64,000 nucleotides of DNA, taken from assembly GCA_963729275.1 (NCBI GenBank), contig CAVSNH010000003.1, positions 372,001 to 436,000 on the forward strand. The letters run 5' to 3'. This document shows, one piece after another, positions 35,180 to 44,697 of the stretch (within the stretch, counting starts at the first letter, position 1; the number at the start of each line of letters is the position of its first letter). Source of the stretch: CAVSNH01 sp963729275 (lineage in GTDB: Bacteria; Actinomycetota; Acidimicrobiia; Acidimicrobiales; RAAP-2). Below the pieces are notes generated by a model, which was not told the origin of the DNA, did not search any database, and saw only the letters and a list, made by a program, of their open reading frames with translations. The translations under genes were made by a program, and so were the position numbers.

Positions 35180-36619
35180 TCACCCAACGGCCACTGACAC
35201 GCCGCCCACGTAGGCGGCCCGCACGTGCGATGCGTCGAGATGGCCCCGGGCCACAGGCCAAGGATCCGACAGGAGACAGAGGTCGGCCGGCGCACCGGGT
35301 TCGACCCGCCGCCGCCGCCCGCCGGGGTCATCGAGTGGAGTCAGATAGAGATCGAGGGCCTCCTCGGGAGTCAGGGACTCGCCGAGACCGAGCGTCGCCC
35401 CCGAATCCGTCCGCCGCTCGGTGGCTGCGCGCATCGCCGACCACGGATCGGCATCGCCGAAGGGGGCATCCGAGCTGCCGGCCAGGTGGATGCCGCGCTC
35501 CGTCCAGCCTCGCAGCCGATAGAGCCACGGAAGATCGCGCTGCTCGACCTCCCGGTGGTAACGGTCACCGTTGGTTCGGATGAAGCCGGGCTGGGTCACA
35601 ACGGTGATCTTCAGGCCGTCCAACAGCGAGATCACCTCCGGCGGGGCGACGGCGGCATGCTCGAGTCGCGCCGCCGCCGGAGGTGCCTCCCGCAGAGCGA
35701 CGGCGGCAAGAACGAGCGACGCTCGGGTCACGCAATGAATGGCCACCCCCCGTCGGCCGGCTGCGGCGATCTCGGCCACCAAGTCGTCGAGCGGAGGCAG
35801 GGCGTGCTCGGCCAGCGCGATCTTGCGAGCGCCGATGGACAGCCGGCCACAGCCACCCGTCGGCAGATCCCCGCCTAACAGGTGCAGCCGCTGGGGCAGG
35901 TCGCCAGAGGCCAGGGCTTCCTCGAAGATCGCCGCCTCGGCCGCGCCATTCGTAACCGTGGCGTCGGTCACCCCGGTGACGCCAAAGGTGGCGAGCTGGC
36001 GACCCACCGTTCCCAGCGACGGTCGCTCCTGCGTCGGCCAGCGTCGCCCGAGCTCCTCATCCAGGTCGAAGTAGACGCCGTGCCCATGCCCGTGCCCGTG
36101 CCCGTTGGCCGGCAACCCGGCCGTCGCCTCGACCAGCTCCACGCCGGCTTGGTTGAGCAGCCACTGGTGCCCGCTGCGATGCTGCACTCGGGCGGGCACC
36201 CTTCGCTGCTCCCCCATCAACTCGTCGAGCAGGAAGGCGTCGAGCGGACCGGTCGCGGTGTCGTCGTAGCCGTAGCCCCTCACCCATTGGCCCGGCGGAG
36301 TGGCAAGGGCGGCGGCCTGCAAGCGGCCGGCCAGCTCATCGAGGTCGGCGACCTCTGGCGGCCCGCACGGCACCGAGCCGGCCCGAGCCGCCATGGCCAG
36401 GAGGTGCAGATGATGGTCGTGCAGCCCGGGCAGCAAGGCCCCACCGCCGCCATCCACCACTGTCGCATCCCGATCACGGGGTGCGGGCAGTCGTCCGGGG
36501 GCCCCCGACCGGTCCTCGACGAAGGCCACGATGCCGTCGGCCACCCCTACCCGGCAGCCGGCACGTCCGTCGACCTCCACGTCCTCGAAGACGAGCCCGG
36601 CCGGGGGTGTGCTGCTCAT
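35180..36619 (-). CDS. Amidohydrolase, YtcJ-like
   Basis: A 479-residue metal-dependent hydrolase. The N-terminal metal motif LLPGLHDHHLHLL is at about 62-74, a VWIHC-type motif appears as GVAIHCVTRASL, and LAGSSDAPFGDADPW carries the late metal aspartate. The C-terminal GAPADLCLLS strand is typical of the small beta-domain. It resembles YtcJ/TIM-barrel amidohydrolases, somewhat shorter than the usual 530. A His/Gly tract (NGHGHGHGHG) is coded by hexamer repeats. The ATG at 36619 overlaps the upstream stop by ATGA. Confidence 0.8.
   Translation of the reverse strand: MSSTPPAGLVFEDVEVDGRAGCRVGVADGIVAFVEDRSGAPGRLPAPRDRDATVVDGGGGALLPGLHDHHLHLLAMAARAGSVPCGPPEVADLDELAGRLQAAALATPPGQWVRGYGYDDTATGPLDAFLLDELMGEQRRVPARVQHRSGHQWLLNQAGVELVEATAGLPANGHGHGHGHGVYFDLDEELGRRWPTQERPSLGTVGRQLATFGVTGVTDATVTNGAAEAAIFEEALASGDLPQRLHLLGGDLPTGGCGRLSIGARKIALAEHALPPLDDLVAEIAAAGRRGVAIHCVTRASLVLAAVALREAPPAAARLEHAAVAPPEVISLLDGLKITVVTQPGFIRTNGDRYHREVEQRDLPWLYRLRGWTERGIHLAGSSDAPFGDADPWSAMRAATERRTDSGATLGLGESLTPEEALDLYLTPLDDPGGRRRRVEPGAPADLCLLSDPWPVARGHLDASHVRAAYVGGVSVAVG
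36080..36111 (-). repeat. In-frame gtgccc hexamer tract
   Basis: About five tandem hexamers (one with a base change) inside the amidohydrolase gene encode an alternating Gly-His run. Length changes by 6 bp would keep the frame. Confidence 0.85.
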
Positions 36620-38076
36620 GGCGTCGCGACTGCCTCCGGCGACGAACCGAGACGCACCCCGGCTCGGGAGAGCAGCTGACCTGTCGCCCACGGCTCGGTG
36701 ACGGGCGCACTCGTCTCGTCACAGAAGGCCACCCACCCGTCCCCTCGGCGTTCGACTCGATGGGAACCTCGACACCGTCCGCCCCGGTTGACGAAGGCGC
36801 TCGCCGCCGCCATCGAGCAGTCGATGAGATGGCCACCGCCGACGGTGAGGGAGGCGAGTGCGGCAACCGCAGCCAGAACGCCGGTCACGGGATCGGCGAT
36901 GGCGTCGGCGCAGAACACCGGAGCGCCCTGTTGGTCGCGCCCGACCAACCCCCCGGCCACGGCAGCGTCGTCTCCGAAGGCCACCCAACCAGACTGCGAG
37001 CCGCCGCGTCCGTAGCCGGTGATCGACACCCACGTGCGTCCCGGGCGGGCGGACAGGAAGCCGGCGACATCGAGGCCGAGAGCGCCGAGAGCGCGCGGCC
37101 GTGACGCCTCGAGCACCACGTCGGCCGACGCCACCAGATCCCGGATGCGTCCCCGGTCTTCGACACTGGTGAAGTCGACCAGCAAGCGGTCGTGTCCGCG
37201 GTGGAGCTCTGCGTGGAGCCGCGGATCACCGATGCGAGCGCCATCCGGTCGGTCGACCGACTCCACGGTGACCACTCGGGCGCCGAACCGAACCAGCAAG
37301 TGGGCGCACAGCGGCCCGGCCCACATGGCGGTGAAGTCGACCACCAGGGGCCGGCGGCGTCCGTCAGCCGGCGGGCCGGCGGCACCCATCGGCGTGATCG
37401 ACCATGGCGCGGCCTCATCACTGGGCCCGGTGGCCAAGACCGAGGCCGGCAGCCCGAGCTCCTGGGCCGCCTCCACCACCTCGGCGGCCGGACGCCTACC
37501 CACCTCGTCGGCCAACTGGGCCCATACCCGCTCGCCGGGGACGTCGCCGACGGCGGCCTTCGGATGGATGCGCCCGTTGCTGAGCGCCGGCAACAGGGCC
37601 ACGTCATCCGGACGGCAAAGGTTGACGGCCACCCAGTCGCCACCGGTCGCCAACAGACGGCACTGGCCCCCGTAGGAGATGGTCCCCCGGCGGGCGCCAC
37701 GGGTGGTGGCCGAGCGAGTGGCGGCCCGGACGCAGAGCAGCTGCGGGTCGAGAACGACGCGGCCCGGGCCGTCGAGCTTGTCGGCCATCTCCATCAGGAC
37801 GCGGGCCGCCCCGTTCACGGCGCCGATGACGTCACCATCGGGCCACGCCGGTGCCCCCGGCCATCCGGTGAGAGCCATGGCTCCGGAGGTGGCCCAGGCG
37901 AGCACCGGACAGTCGTGGTCCCGATCGGTGGCCATTGCCGTCGCGTCGCCGACGTCGAGACCGGCGCCGACGCCGACGCCGGCGCCGAGCCCGGCCGCGG
38001 CCAGGTGCCGCCGCAACGCAACCTCGCTCGATCCCCCTGGTTCCGGCCGGAGAGCGGCCGTCGGGCCGGCTGACAT
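36616..38076 (-). CDS. CoA-transferase family III (CaiB/BaiF) protein
   Basis: A 486-residue protein. The C-terminal half has the family III pattern: VVDFTAMWAGPLCAHLL, RVVTVESVDRPDG, ADVVLEASRPRALGALG and FCADAIADPVTG, the last near the catalytic Asp region. The N-terminal half (with AWATSGAMALTG and WVAVNLCRPDDVALLP) looks like a partial second CoA-transferase module, so the protein may be a rearranged tandem form. I chose the ATG at 38076. It is the first gene of the minus-strand operon and overlaps the amidohydrolase start. Confidence 0.7.
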   Translation of the reverse strand: MSAGPTAALRPEPGGSSEVALRRHLAAAGLGAGVGVGAGLDVGDATAMATDRDHDCPVLAWATSGAMALTGWPGAPAWPDGDVIGAVNGAARVLMEMADKLDGPGRVVLDPQLLCVRAATRSATTRGARRGTISYGGQCRLLATGGDWVAVNLCRPDDVALLPALSNGRIHPKAAVGDVPGERVWAQLADEVGRRPAAEVVEAAQELGLPASVLATGPSDEAAPWSITPMGAAGPPADGRRRPLVVDFTAMWAGPLCAHLLVRFGARVVTVESVDRPDGARIGDPRLHAELHRGHDRLLVDFTSVEDRGRIRDLVASADVVLEASRPRALGALGLDVAGFLSARPGRTWVSITGYGRGGSQSGWVAFGDDAAVAGGLVGRDQQGAPVFCADAIADPVTGVLAAVAALASLTVGGGHLIDCSMAAASAFVNRGGRCRGSHRVERRGDGWVAFCDETSAPVTEPWATGQLLSRAGVRLGSSPEAVATP

Positions 38077-38298
38077 CGCCGTGCACCCTACTGACACCCG
38101 CTCGGGGTGCCGACGGGATGCCATTGCACTGACGTCGGGGCCTTCCCCGTCGTCGGCCGGTCGAAGACCGCCCTGAGCAGCCCTGACGCGGGCGTTACGA
38201 GAGCGGTGGCCGGTGCGAATCCGGTTACCATGAGGCGGCTTTGCCAGGACCGACGTCGGCCTCGACGTCGTGCATCCCCGTGGCCGAAGGGACAGAGG

Positions 38299-38604
38299 AT
38301 GGAATTGAAGGCCGGGACCCGGCTCCGCAGCGCGGTGAGCGACGCCCAGGTGATCGTCATCCGGGCCCCCGCCGGCGACGTGGAGCTGACCTGTGGGGGC
38401 GTGCTCATGATCGAGGGCGACGGTGACGGCGGCGGGCAAGCGATCCAGCCCGGTTCCGAGGGATCGGTCGTCCTCGGCAAGCGCTACGTCGACGAGGACG
38501 ACGCCCTCGAGGTGCTCTGCACCAAGCCGGGCGAAGGGGCGCTCGCCCTCGGAGGGCGCGAGCTCGGTCTCAAGAGCGCCAAACCTCTGCCGTCATCCGA
38601 CTGA
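38299..38604 (+). CDS. Conserved hypothetical protein
   Basis: A 101-residue acidic protein, MELKAGTRLRSAVSDAQVIVIR followed by DVELTCGGVLMI and a Gly/Asp loop. The VxxTxVxVIR-type start and CGG turn resemble a small actinobacterial protein seen next to acyl-CoA ligases, but I cannot name a family. GACAGAGG precedes the ATG. It is 21 nt upstream of an acyl-CoA synthetase and probably co-expressed with it. Confidence 0.65.
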   Translation: MELKAGTRLRSAVSDAQVIVIRAPAGDVELTCGGVLMIEGDGDGGGQAIQPGSEGSVVLGKRYVDEDDALEVLCTKPGEGALALGGRELGLKSAKPLPSSD

Positions 38605-38625
38605 GGACGACGGTCCACACCTGAC

Positions 38626-40110
38626 ATGCACGTCGGTCTCGTCCTCGAGATGACCCATTCCGGGCTGGACGACCGGATGGCGATCACCGCCGACGGCAGC
38701 CATCTCAGCCATCGTCAGCTGGCCGAGCGATCGTGGGCGGCGGCGGCTCGCTTCGCCGCCCTGGACACACCGGCGGTCATCTACCTCGGCGGCAACCATC
38801 TCGCCTTCCCTCTGGCGCTTTTCGGTGCGGCGGCGGCCGGCGTCCCCTTCGTCCCCCTCAATTATCGGCTGGCACCGGAGCAGATCCGTGACCGTCTCGA
38901 CGCCCACCCAGGGGCGCTCGTGATCCACCAAGGGTCGGCACCGGCCGGCGCCGACGCTGGACGTGTGGTCGACCAACAGGCGTTCACGAACTCCCTCGAC
39001 GATGCGGTCGCCGATCCGACCGTACCCTGCGACCCAGAAGAGCCCTGTGTGCTGCTCTACACGAGTGGAACCACCTCGGCGCCCAAGGCCGCGGTGTTGC
39101 GCCATCGCCACCTCATGTCCTATCTCCTCGGCACGGTCGAGTTCGGCGGCGCCGCAGAGGACGAGGCCGCCCTCGTCACCGTGCCCCCGTACCACATCGC
39201 CGGCGTGGCCAACCTGCTGAGCAACGTCTTCGCCGGCCGGCACGTCGTCTACCTCGACCAGTTCGATCCCGAGTCGTGGCTGGAGACGATCCGGCGCGAG
39301 CGCGTGACCCAGGCAATGGTGGTGCCCACCATGCTGGCCCGTGTGGTCGATTACCTGAGTGGCTCGGAAAACGCCGGGACCCCGTCCCTCCGCACCATCT
39401 CCTACGGCGGTGCCCCGATGCCGGTCGGTGTGCTCCGACGAGCCATGGGGCTGTTCCCCGAGGTGGGCTTCGTGAACGCCTACGGGCTCACCGAGACGAG
39501 CTCGACCATTGCCCTCCTCGATCCCGACGACCACCGCGCCGCCTTCTCCTCCGACGACGTGGCCGTGCGCGACCGCCTGCAGTCCGTCGGTCGCCTCCTG
39601 CCCGGCGTCGAGCTCGAGGTCCGCGACGAGGACGGCCGGCCGCTGGCCACGGGTGAGGTCGGCCTCCTCTTCTTGCGCGGCGAGCAGATCTCCGGCGAGT
39701 ACGCCCATGGCACGGCGCTGGACGACCGTGGCTGGTTCCCGACCCGAGACCGTGGCTGGATCGATGACGAGGGCTACCTCTTCATCGAGGGCAGGGCCGA
39801 CGACACCATCATCCGCGGCGGCGAGAACATCGCGCCGGCGGAGATCGAAGAAGTGCTGCTGTCCTGCGACGGGGTCGCCGACGCTGCCGTCGTAGGGGTG
39901 CCGGACGACGAATGGGGCCAGCGGCTCGCTGCCGTCGTGGTGGCCCGGGATGGTGCCGCCCTCAGCGCCGAGAAGCTCCGTGACGAGGTGCGGCAGCGTC
40001 TGCGGTCGTCGAAGACACCGGAGACCATCGAGTTCTGGGCCGAGCTGCCCCGCACCGACACGGGCAAGCTCCTGCGACGGGTGGTAGCCGACAAGCTGGC
40101 CGCGGCTTGA
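38626..40110 (+). CDS. AMP-dependent acyl-CoA synthetase/ligase
   Basis: A 494-residue ANL-superfamily enzyme. The P-loop-like motif YTSGTTSAPK is at about 145-154, NAYGLTETSS near 285, GWFPTRDRGWIDDEGYLFIEGRADD covers the adenylate-binding Asp and hinge, and the catalytic lysine is in TDTGKLLRR near the C-terminus. It would activate a carboxylic acid to acyl-CoA via acyl-AMP. The substrate is unknown. It follows the small hypothetical gene and precedes an F420-type oxidoreductase by 31 nt. Confidence 0.88.
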   Translation: MHVGLVLEMTHSGLDDRMAITADGSHLSHRQLAERSWAAAARFAALDTPAVIYLGGNHLAFPLALFGAAAAGVPFVPLNYRLAPEQIRDRLDAHPGALVIHQGSAPAGADAGRVVDQQAFTNSLDDAVADPTVPCDPEEPCVLLYTSGTTSAPKAAVLRHRHLMSYLLGTVEFGGAAEDEAALVTVPPYHIAGVANLLSNVFAGRHVVYLDQFDPESWLETIRRERVTQAMVVPTMLARVVDYLSGSENAGTPSLRTISYGGAPMPVGVLRRAMGLFPEVGFVNAYGLTETSSTIALLDPDDHRAAFSSDDVAVRDRLQSVGRLLPGVELEVRDEDGRPLATGEVGLLFLRGEQISGEYAHGTALDDRGWFPTRDRGWIDDEGYLFIEGRADDTIIRGGENIAPAEIEEVLLSCDGVADAAVVGVPDDEWGQRLAAVVVARDGAALSAEKLRDEVRQRLRSSKTPETIEFWAELPRTDTGKLLRRVVADKLAAA

Positions 40111-40141
40111 GCTACCTGATCCGTCCCCAGCCAGGCGGGCG

Positions 40142-41086
40142 ATGAGCGGCGGAGACGGCGTCCAGGTCGGGCTCTACGTCCCCCAAGTCGCCCTCACAGC
40201 CGACGCGCTGCTGGAGCGGGCGCGGGCCGCCGAGGATTGCGGCCTGCACTCGTTGTGGCTCTACGACCACCTCTACAGCCCGGGCCAGCCCGACCGCGAT
40301 TCGTTCGAGGCGTGGACGGCAGCCACCTTCCTCCTCTCGCGCACGGAGCGGCTGCGGGTCGGCCACCTCGTGCTCGACAACAACTTTCGTCACCCCGCGC
40401 TCCTAGCCAAGATGGTCACCACCCTCGACGTGCTGTCCGGCGGGCGGGTCGAAGTGGGCATCGGCAGCGGGTCGGTACGGCGCGAGCACAACCAGATGGG
40501 CATCCCCTGGGGCTCGGGGGCGGAGCGAGCCGAACGGTTGGCCGAGGGACTGGTCATCCTCACCGGCATGCTGGCCGATCCGGTCACGAGCTTCGCGGGT
40601 CGCCACTACCGACTCGACGCCGTGCCCAACCTTCCCCGGCCGGTCCAGTCGCCCCGCCCACCCATCCACGTGGGCGGCATCGGGCCGCGGCTCACCCTGC
40701 CCTTGGCGGCCCGGTTCGCCGACGTGTGGAACGTCCCGACCTACGGCCTGGCCGACTGGGAGGCGGCGCGGGAGCAGTTAGACCGTGAGTGCGAGGCCAT
40801 CGGGCGCGACCCCGCCACCCTCGCCACTTCGCTCGAGGCCGTCGTGGTGTTGGCGCCCGACGACGCCGCCCTCGGTGACGCTCGTGCCCAGGCCGCCCGG
40901 CGCTACGGCTCGGCGGGATGGGGGCTCGAGGCCGGTGGCTTCATCGGCACCCCAGCGGCCATCAGCGACCGGATCGGACAGCTTGCCGACAAGGGCGTGT
41001 CCCTCTTCGTGTTCTTCACCCACGACAGGTGCGACCCCGACACCATCGAGCTCCTGGGCAACGCGGTGCTGCCGGGTCTCCCCTGA
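40142..41086 (+). CDS. LLM-class F420-dependent oxidoreductase
   Basis: A 314-residue luciferase-like protein: QVGLYVPQVALTADALLERARAAED, SLWLYDHLYSPG, TTLDVLSGGRVEVGIGSGS and PIHVGGIGPRLTLPLAARFADVWN. These match the actinobacterial F420-dependent branch. The ATG at 40142 is the first in frame. It follows the acyl-CoA synthetase in the same direction. It differs clearly from the homologue at 7410 and is not a recent copy. The substrate is unknown. Confidence 0.82.
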   Translation: MSGGDGVQVGLYVPQVALTADALLERARAAEDCGLHSLWLYDHLYSPGQPDRDSFEAWTAATFLLSRTERLRVGHLVLDNNFRHPALLAKMVTTLDVLSGGRVEVGIGSGSVRREHNQMGIPWGSGAERAERLAEGLVILTGMLADPVTSFAGRHYRLDAVPNLPRPVQSPRPPIHVGGIGPRLTLPLAARFADVWNVPTYGLADWEAAREQLDRECEAIGRDPATLATSLEAVVVLAPDDAALGDARAQAARRYGSAGWGLEAGGFIGTPAAISDRIGQLADKGVSLFVFFTHDRCDPDTIELLGNAVLPGLP

Positions 41087-41141
41087 GTCGTCCCCCCATG
41101 CTGACGCCGGCCTCATGGGAGACGGAAAGTTGATCCCTCAG

Positions 41142-42332
41142 TCAGCCTTGGCCGTAATCCGGAATCCCGAAGAAGGCGTCGAGTTGAGCGGTAAGCAGTG
41201 CCACCTGCTGCGCCTGCGCCGGAGTCACCATGCTGCTCGGGAGCGCCGCAAGCTGTTGGAGCTCGTCGATGGCTGCGGCGTACCCGGGATGATCCGCGCT
41301 TTCTGACGGTGCACCCAGTTGGAGGTACAACGCGGCCTGGTCGAGGAAAAGATTCGTGAACGAGTCCGCGTAGTAGTAGCTACCCAAGTAGTTGAGACGG
41401 GCGAGGTCGAATCCACTCGTCCCAGGGACGCCGGGCTCGATTTGGGGCGGGCTCAGGAACAGGGCGTAGCCACCGCCATCGGGCGTAGCGGCGATGCCAC
41501 CGACAGGGTCGGGCCACGGAGGCACGGTGCTCCGAGACCCGAGGAACGGCGCGTCACCGAACGAGAAGACCCCGGCATCGGCCCCACTCAACCAGTAGCC
41601 GCCACCGTCGGGTGTGGCAGCGATCCCGGTAACCGGCGCGACCAAGCCGAAGGTGGCCGCCGAACCGTAGAAGCGTGCGTCCCCAAAGCTGAACACCCCG
41701 CCATCGGCTGCCGCCAGCCAGTAGCCGTTGCCATCGGCGGTACGGGCCATGCCCACCACCGGTTGTCGAAGCCCGAAGGTGGCCGCCGAACCGAAGAAGC
41801 GGGCGTCACCGAAGCTGAACACCCCGCCATCGGCTGCCGCCAGCCAGTAGCCGCGCCCGTCGGGAGTTGATGTGACCGAGACAATCGGGGCGTGTGGAAA
41901 CGCGGTCGCCGATCCATAGAAGCCGGCGTCGCCATAGGAGAACACCCCACCGTCGGCCGCCGCCAACCAGTAGCCGCGCCCGTCGGGAGTGGCGGCCATG
42001 GCGACGACCGGTGCCGCCAAGTCAAGGGCCCCCGCAGAGCCGTAGAAGCCGGCGTCCCCACAAGTGAAGACACCCCCATCGGCTGCCGCTTGCCAGCTGC
42101 CTCCGCCATCATGGGTAAAGGCCAACGCCACAACCGGTGCGTTGAGTTGGGGCGCGGGATTGGAGAAGCACCCATTGGCGGTGGCGTCGCCGAAGCCGAG
42201 AGAAGGAAACTCGATGTACGAGGCACCCGCTGCTGCGGTCGCTGCTGCTGTCCCCGGCGCGGCCACCGCAGCCAGCGCCAGTACGGTCACAACCATCGCT
42301 AGCCAAACGTGGATCCGTGACATGTGCCGCAC
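41142..42332 (-). CDS. Secreted YWLAAADGGVFSFGDA repeat protein
   Basis: A 396-residue exported protein with a signal peptide (about 1-36, ending near GTAAATAAAG). Residues 60-295 hold six repeats of roughly 41 residues, each with (Y/S)WxxAADGGVFxxGDAxFxGS and a following PVVxMAxTPDG. Such units probably form a beta-propeller-like fold. The C-terminal 95 residues are helical (YYYADSFTNLFLDQAALYLQLG). This type is frequent in Acidimicrobiia, but function is unknown; cell-wall or polysaccharide binding is a guess. A fragment of the same family lies at 27758-28111. Confidence 0.75.
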   Translation of the reverse strand: MRHMSRIHVWLAMVVTVLALAAVAAPGTAAATAAAGASYIEFPSLGFGDATANGCFSNPAPQLNAPVVALAFTHDGGGSWQAAADGGVFTCGDAGFYGSAGALDLAAPVVAMAATPDGRGYWLAAADGGVFSYGDAGFYGSATAFPHAPIVSVTSTPDGRGYWLAAADGGVFSFGDARFFGSAATFGLRQPVVGMARTADGNGYWLAAADGGVFSFGDARFYGSAATFGLVAPVTGIAATPDGGGYWLSGADAGVFSFGDAPFLGSRSTVPPWPDPVGGIAATPDGGGYALFLSPPQIEPGVPGTSGFDLARLNYLGSYYYADSFTNLFLDQAALYLQLGAPSESADHPGYAAAIDELQQLAALPSSMVTPAQAQQVALLTAQLDAFFGIPDYGQG

Positions 42333-42520
42333 GGTAGTACTGCGAGAGGCGGCACGCTGGGGCGAGGGATGGCGCCGTTCGGCGACACGTCCAGGCGGGT
42401 CAGCGGATCAAGAGGCGATGCGCCGCCGACGCTAACCTCGCGCTCGTCCGACCCGACGGTGTTGGACCCGAGGACGATCCGACGGGGAGGAAAGCGTGCG
42501 ACGGCAACGAGAGCCCGGAC

Positions 42521-43306
42521 ATGCCTGACCTGACCATCGAGGTGGCCGACCACCTGGCCATCGTCACCCTCGACCGGCCCCCGGTCAACGCCGTCGACCG
42601 CTCGACAATGGCCGAGATCCGCGATGCCTTCCGCCGCTTCAATGACGACCGCGACGTGCGGGTGGCCATCTTCACCGCCGCCGGGGACCGCGCCTTCATG
42701 GCCGGGGCCGACCTACGGAACGTGGGTCAATCGGCTGCACCCCAGGACGAGTTGCCGGCCACCCTGGTCACCGACCCCCCGAGGGTCGCCCGAGACGCCA
42801 TGTGGGCCATCGTCGATTGCGCCGTACCGGTCATCGGCGCCATCAACGGACCGGCGTTGGGCGCGGGGGTGGCCTTCGCCGCCTGCTGCGACATCCTGCT
42901 GGCGGCCGAGGGCGCCACCTTCGGCGCTCCCGAGATCAATGTGGGGCTGCTCGGGGCATCGGCCCATCTCACCCAGATGGTCGGTCGGTACAAGGCGCGG
43001 GAGATGTACTTCACCGGCGAACGAGTCGACGCCCAAGAGCTCCATCGCCTCGGCGCGGTGCGGGCCGTCGTGCCCCGCGATCGGTTGATGTTGGAGGCGA
43101 AGGCCCTAGCGGCCGCGCTCGCCCAAAAGAGCCCTATCGCTCTCCGGCTGGCCAAGGAGGCGATGAACCGCATCGAGGACCTCCCTCTCGAAGCGGCCTA
43201 CCGCACGGAGCAGGAATACACAGCCCGGCTCAACACCTTCGAGGACGCCGCCGAGGCCCGGGCGGCCTTCGCCGAGAAGCGCGACCCGGTGTGGCGTTGG
43301 CGCTGA
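42521..43306 (+). CDS. Enoyl-CoA hydratase/isomerase (crotonase) family
   Basis: A 261-residue crotonase: VTLDRPPVNAVDRSTMAEI, RAFMAGADLRNVG (CoA/oxyanion loop) and GPALGAGVAFAACCDILLAAEGATFGAPEINVG, where the acidic residues at the end of the second motif occupy the catalytic region. The RRA-type region is YFTGERVDAQELHRLGAV. It is convergent with an acyl-CoA dehydrogenase 16 nt away. GGGGAGGAAA lies far upstream, so no close ribosome binding site is evident. Confidence 0.88.
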   Translation: MPDLTIEVADHLAIVTLDRPPVNAVDRSTMAEIRDAFRRFNDDRDVRVAIFTAAGDRAFMAGADLRNVGQSAAPQDELPATLVTDPPRVARDAMWAIVDCAVPVIGAINGPALGAGVAFAACCDILLAAEGATFGAPEINVGLLGASAHLTQMVGRYKAREMYFTGERVDAQELHRLGAVRAVVPRDRLMLEAKALAAALAQKSPIALRLAKEAMNRIEDLPLEAAYRTEQEYTARLNTFEDAAEARAAFAEKRDPVWRWR

Positions 43307-43322
43307 GGGCGTTGTCCGGTGC

Positions 43323-44561
43323 TCAGGCCTGATCGGTCGGGCGCCAGCCCGGCGACGACGTCGTCCGCCCCCGGGCCACGTTCTGGCCGATGTAGTTCTT
43401 CTGGGCCTCGACGGTGCCGGCCCCGAAACAGAGGCCGCGGATGTCGCGATAGGCGCGCTCGACCGGGTACTCGCGGCTGTACCCATAACCCCCGTGGATC
43501 TGCATTGACTCGTCGCACACGAGCTTGGCAGCGAGGTTGGCCGCCGCTTTGGCCAAGGCCGTCTCGAGGGCGGGGGGCGTCCCGCCCGGTCCGGCCAGGC
43601 GCACGGCCCGACCAAGCAGTAGCCGGGCCCCTTCGAGGGCGATGGCCATGTCGGCGAACTTCCACTGAAGTCCTTGGAGGTCGGCGATGGGCCGGCCGCC
43701 CACCACCCGCTCCGAGGCGTAGGCCACCGCGTGCTCGAGCGCGCCCTGGGCGGCGCCAATACACATGGCGGCATTGCCGCAGCGCTCGTGGTTGAGATGG
43801 GCGAGGAGGGCCTTGAACGACTCGGTGGTCTGTGGGTCGCCCGCCAACAGGATGTCGTCTGGGCCGATGGCCACATCGTCGAAGGCGATCTCGGCCTCGG
43901 TGGCGGCGTGGATGCCCATGGACCGGTGCCGGCCGGCGATGCTCACTCCGTCCCGGTCGGTCGGCACCACCACCGCGCCGATGCCCTTGGCCCCGTCCCC
44001 TCCCGGCCACCGGCACCACACGAGCACGGCCTGGGCCACATGACCGAGCGTCGAGTAGTTCTTGTAGGCGTTGAGGCGGAACCGTCCCGGTCCGTCTTCA
44101 CGCAGGGCGGCCCTCATGTTCTGAACGGCCGAGCCGGCGTCGGGCTCGGTGATGCCGATGCTGATGATGGTGTTCCCGTCGGCCACCCCGGGCAGGTAGC
44201 GCTCCTTCAGCGCGTCGGAACCGAGGTGCTCGATGCCCCGGCTCGGGCCGTTGTAGGACAACTGGCAGCAGATGGCGGTCGAAACGTCGAAACGGGCGAT
44301 CTCCTCGAGCACGATGGACGCCTCGACGTCGCCCAAGCCGAGCCCGCCCCACTCGGTGCCGATGGTCACCCGGAACAGGTCGGCGGCGGCCAGCGCTTTG
44401 ACCGCCTCCCAGGGAACCTCGCCGCTCTCATCGCCAGCCGACGCCCGGGGGCCCACCTCGCGCTCGGCCAGCTGGCGAGCCAGTTCGCGTAAGACGGCCT
44501 GGTCGGCGTCCTCGGCCATTGGATCGGCCCCGGACGCCTTGGTCGCTGCCACGCCGGGCAT
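43323..44561 (-). CDS. Acyl-CoA dehydrogenase (IVD/LCAD-like active site)
   Basis: A 412-residue acyl-CoA dehydrogenase: ISIGITEPDAGSAVQNM (FAD/substrate), YKNYSTLGHVAQ, and the C-terminal LCFGAGTVEAQKNYIG. The GAGT motif lacks the Glu found in MCAD-type YEGT enzymes. Instead a Glu appears in LNHERCGNAAM, matching the alternative catalytic position of isovaleryl- and long-chain-type enzymes. It would oxidise a branched or long acyl-CoA. The start may be 44561 or the internal ATG at 44519 (MAEDADQ). An AT-rich operator-like palindrome lies upstream. Confidence 0.88.
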   Translation of the reverse strand: MPGVAATKASGADPMAEDADQAVLRELARQLAEREVGPRASAGDESGEVPWEAVKALAAADLFRVTIGTEWGGLGLGDVEASIVLEEIARFDVSTAICCQLSYNGPSRGIEHLGSDALKERYLPGVADGNTIISIGITEPDAGSAVQNMRAALREDGPGRFRLNAYKNYSTLGHVAQAVLVWCRWPGGDGAKGIGAVVVPTDRDGVSIAGRHRSMGIHAATEAEIAFDDVAIGPDDILLAGDPQTTESFKALLAHLNHERCGNAAMCIGAAQGALEHAVAYASERVVGGRPIADLQGLQWKFADMAIALEGARLLLGRAVRLAGPGGTPPALETALAKAAANLAAKLVCDESMQIHGGYGYSREYPVERAYRDIRGLCFGAGTVEAQKNYIGQNVARGRTTSSPGWRPTDQA

Positions 44562-44697
44562 GGTATCGGGCCGACCACCGACGGCCCTGAGGATGTTCGG
44601 CGTTGGCCGGCAAGATCGAAGCGGCGGCCGGTCGGCCCAATCAGCGCCCCAAGACCAGACGGAGCCTTTGTACTTTTTTTTTTGAAAACCGCCAAAA

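Noticed and set aside
37930..38000. gacgcc-rich run at the start of the CoA-transferase as a regulatory repeat
   Set aside because: It encodes a Gly/Val/Ala stretch inside the gene and is simply another short in-frame hexamer-like tract.
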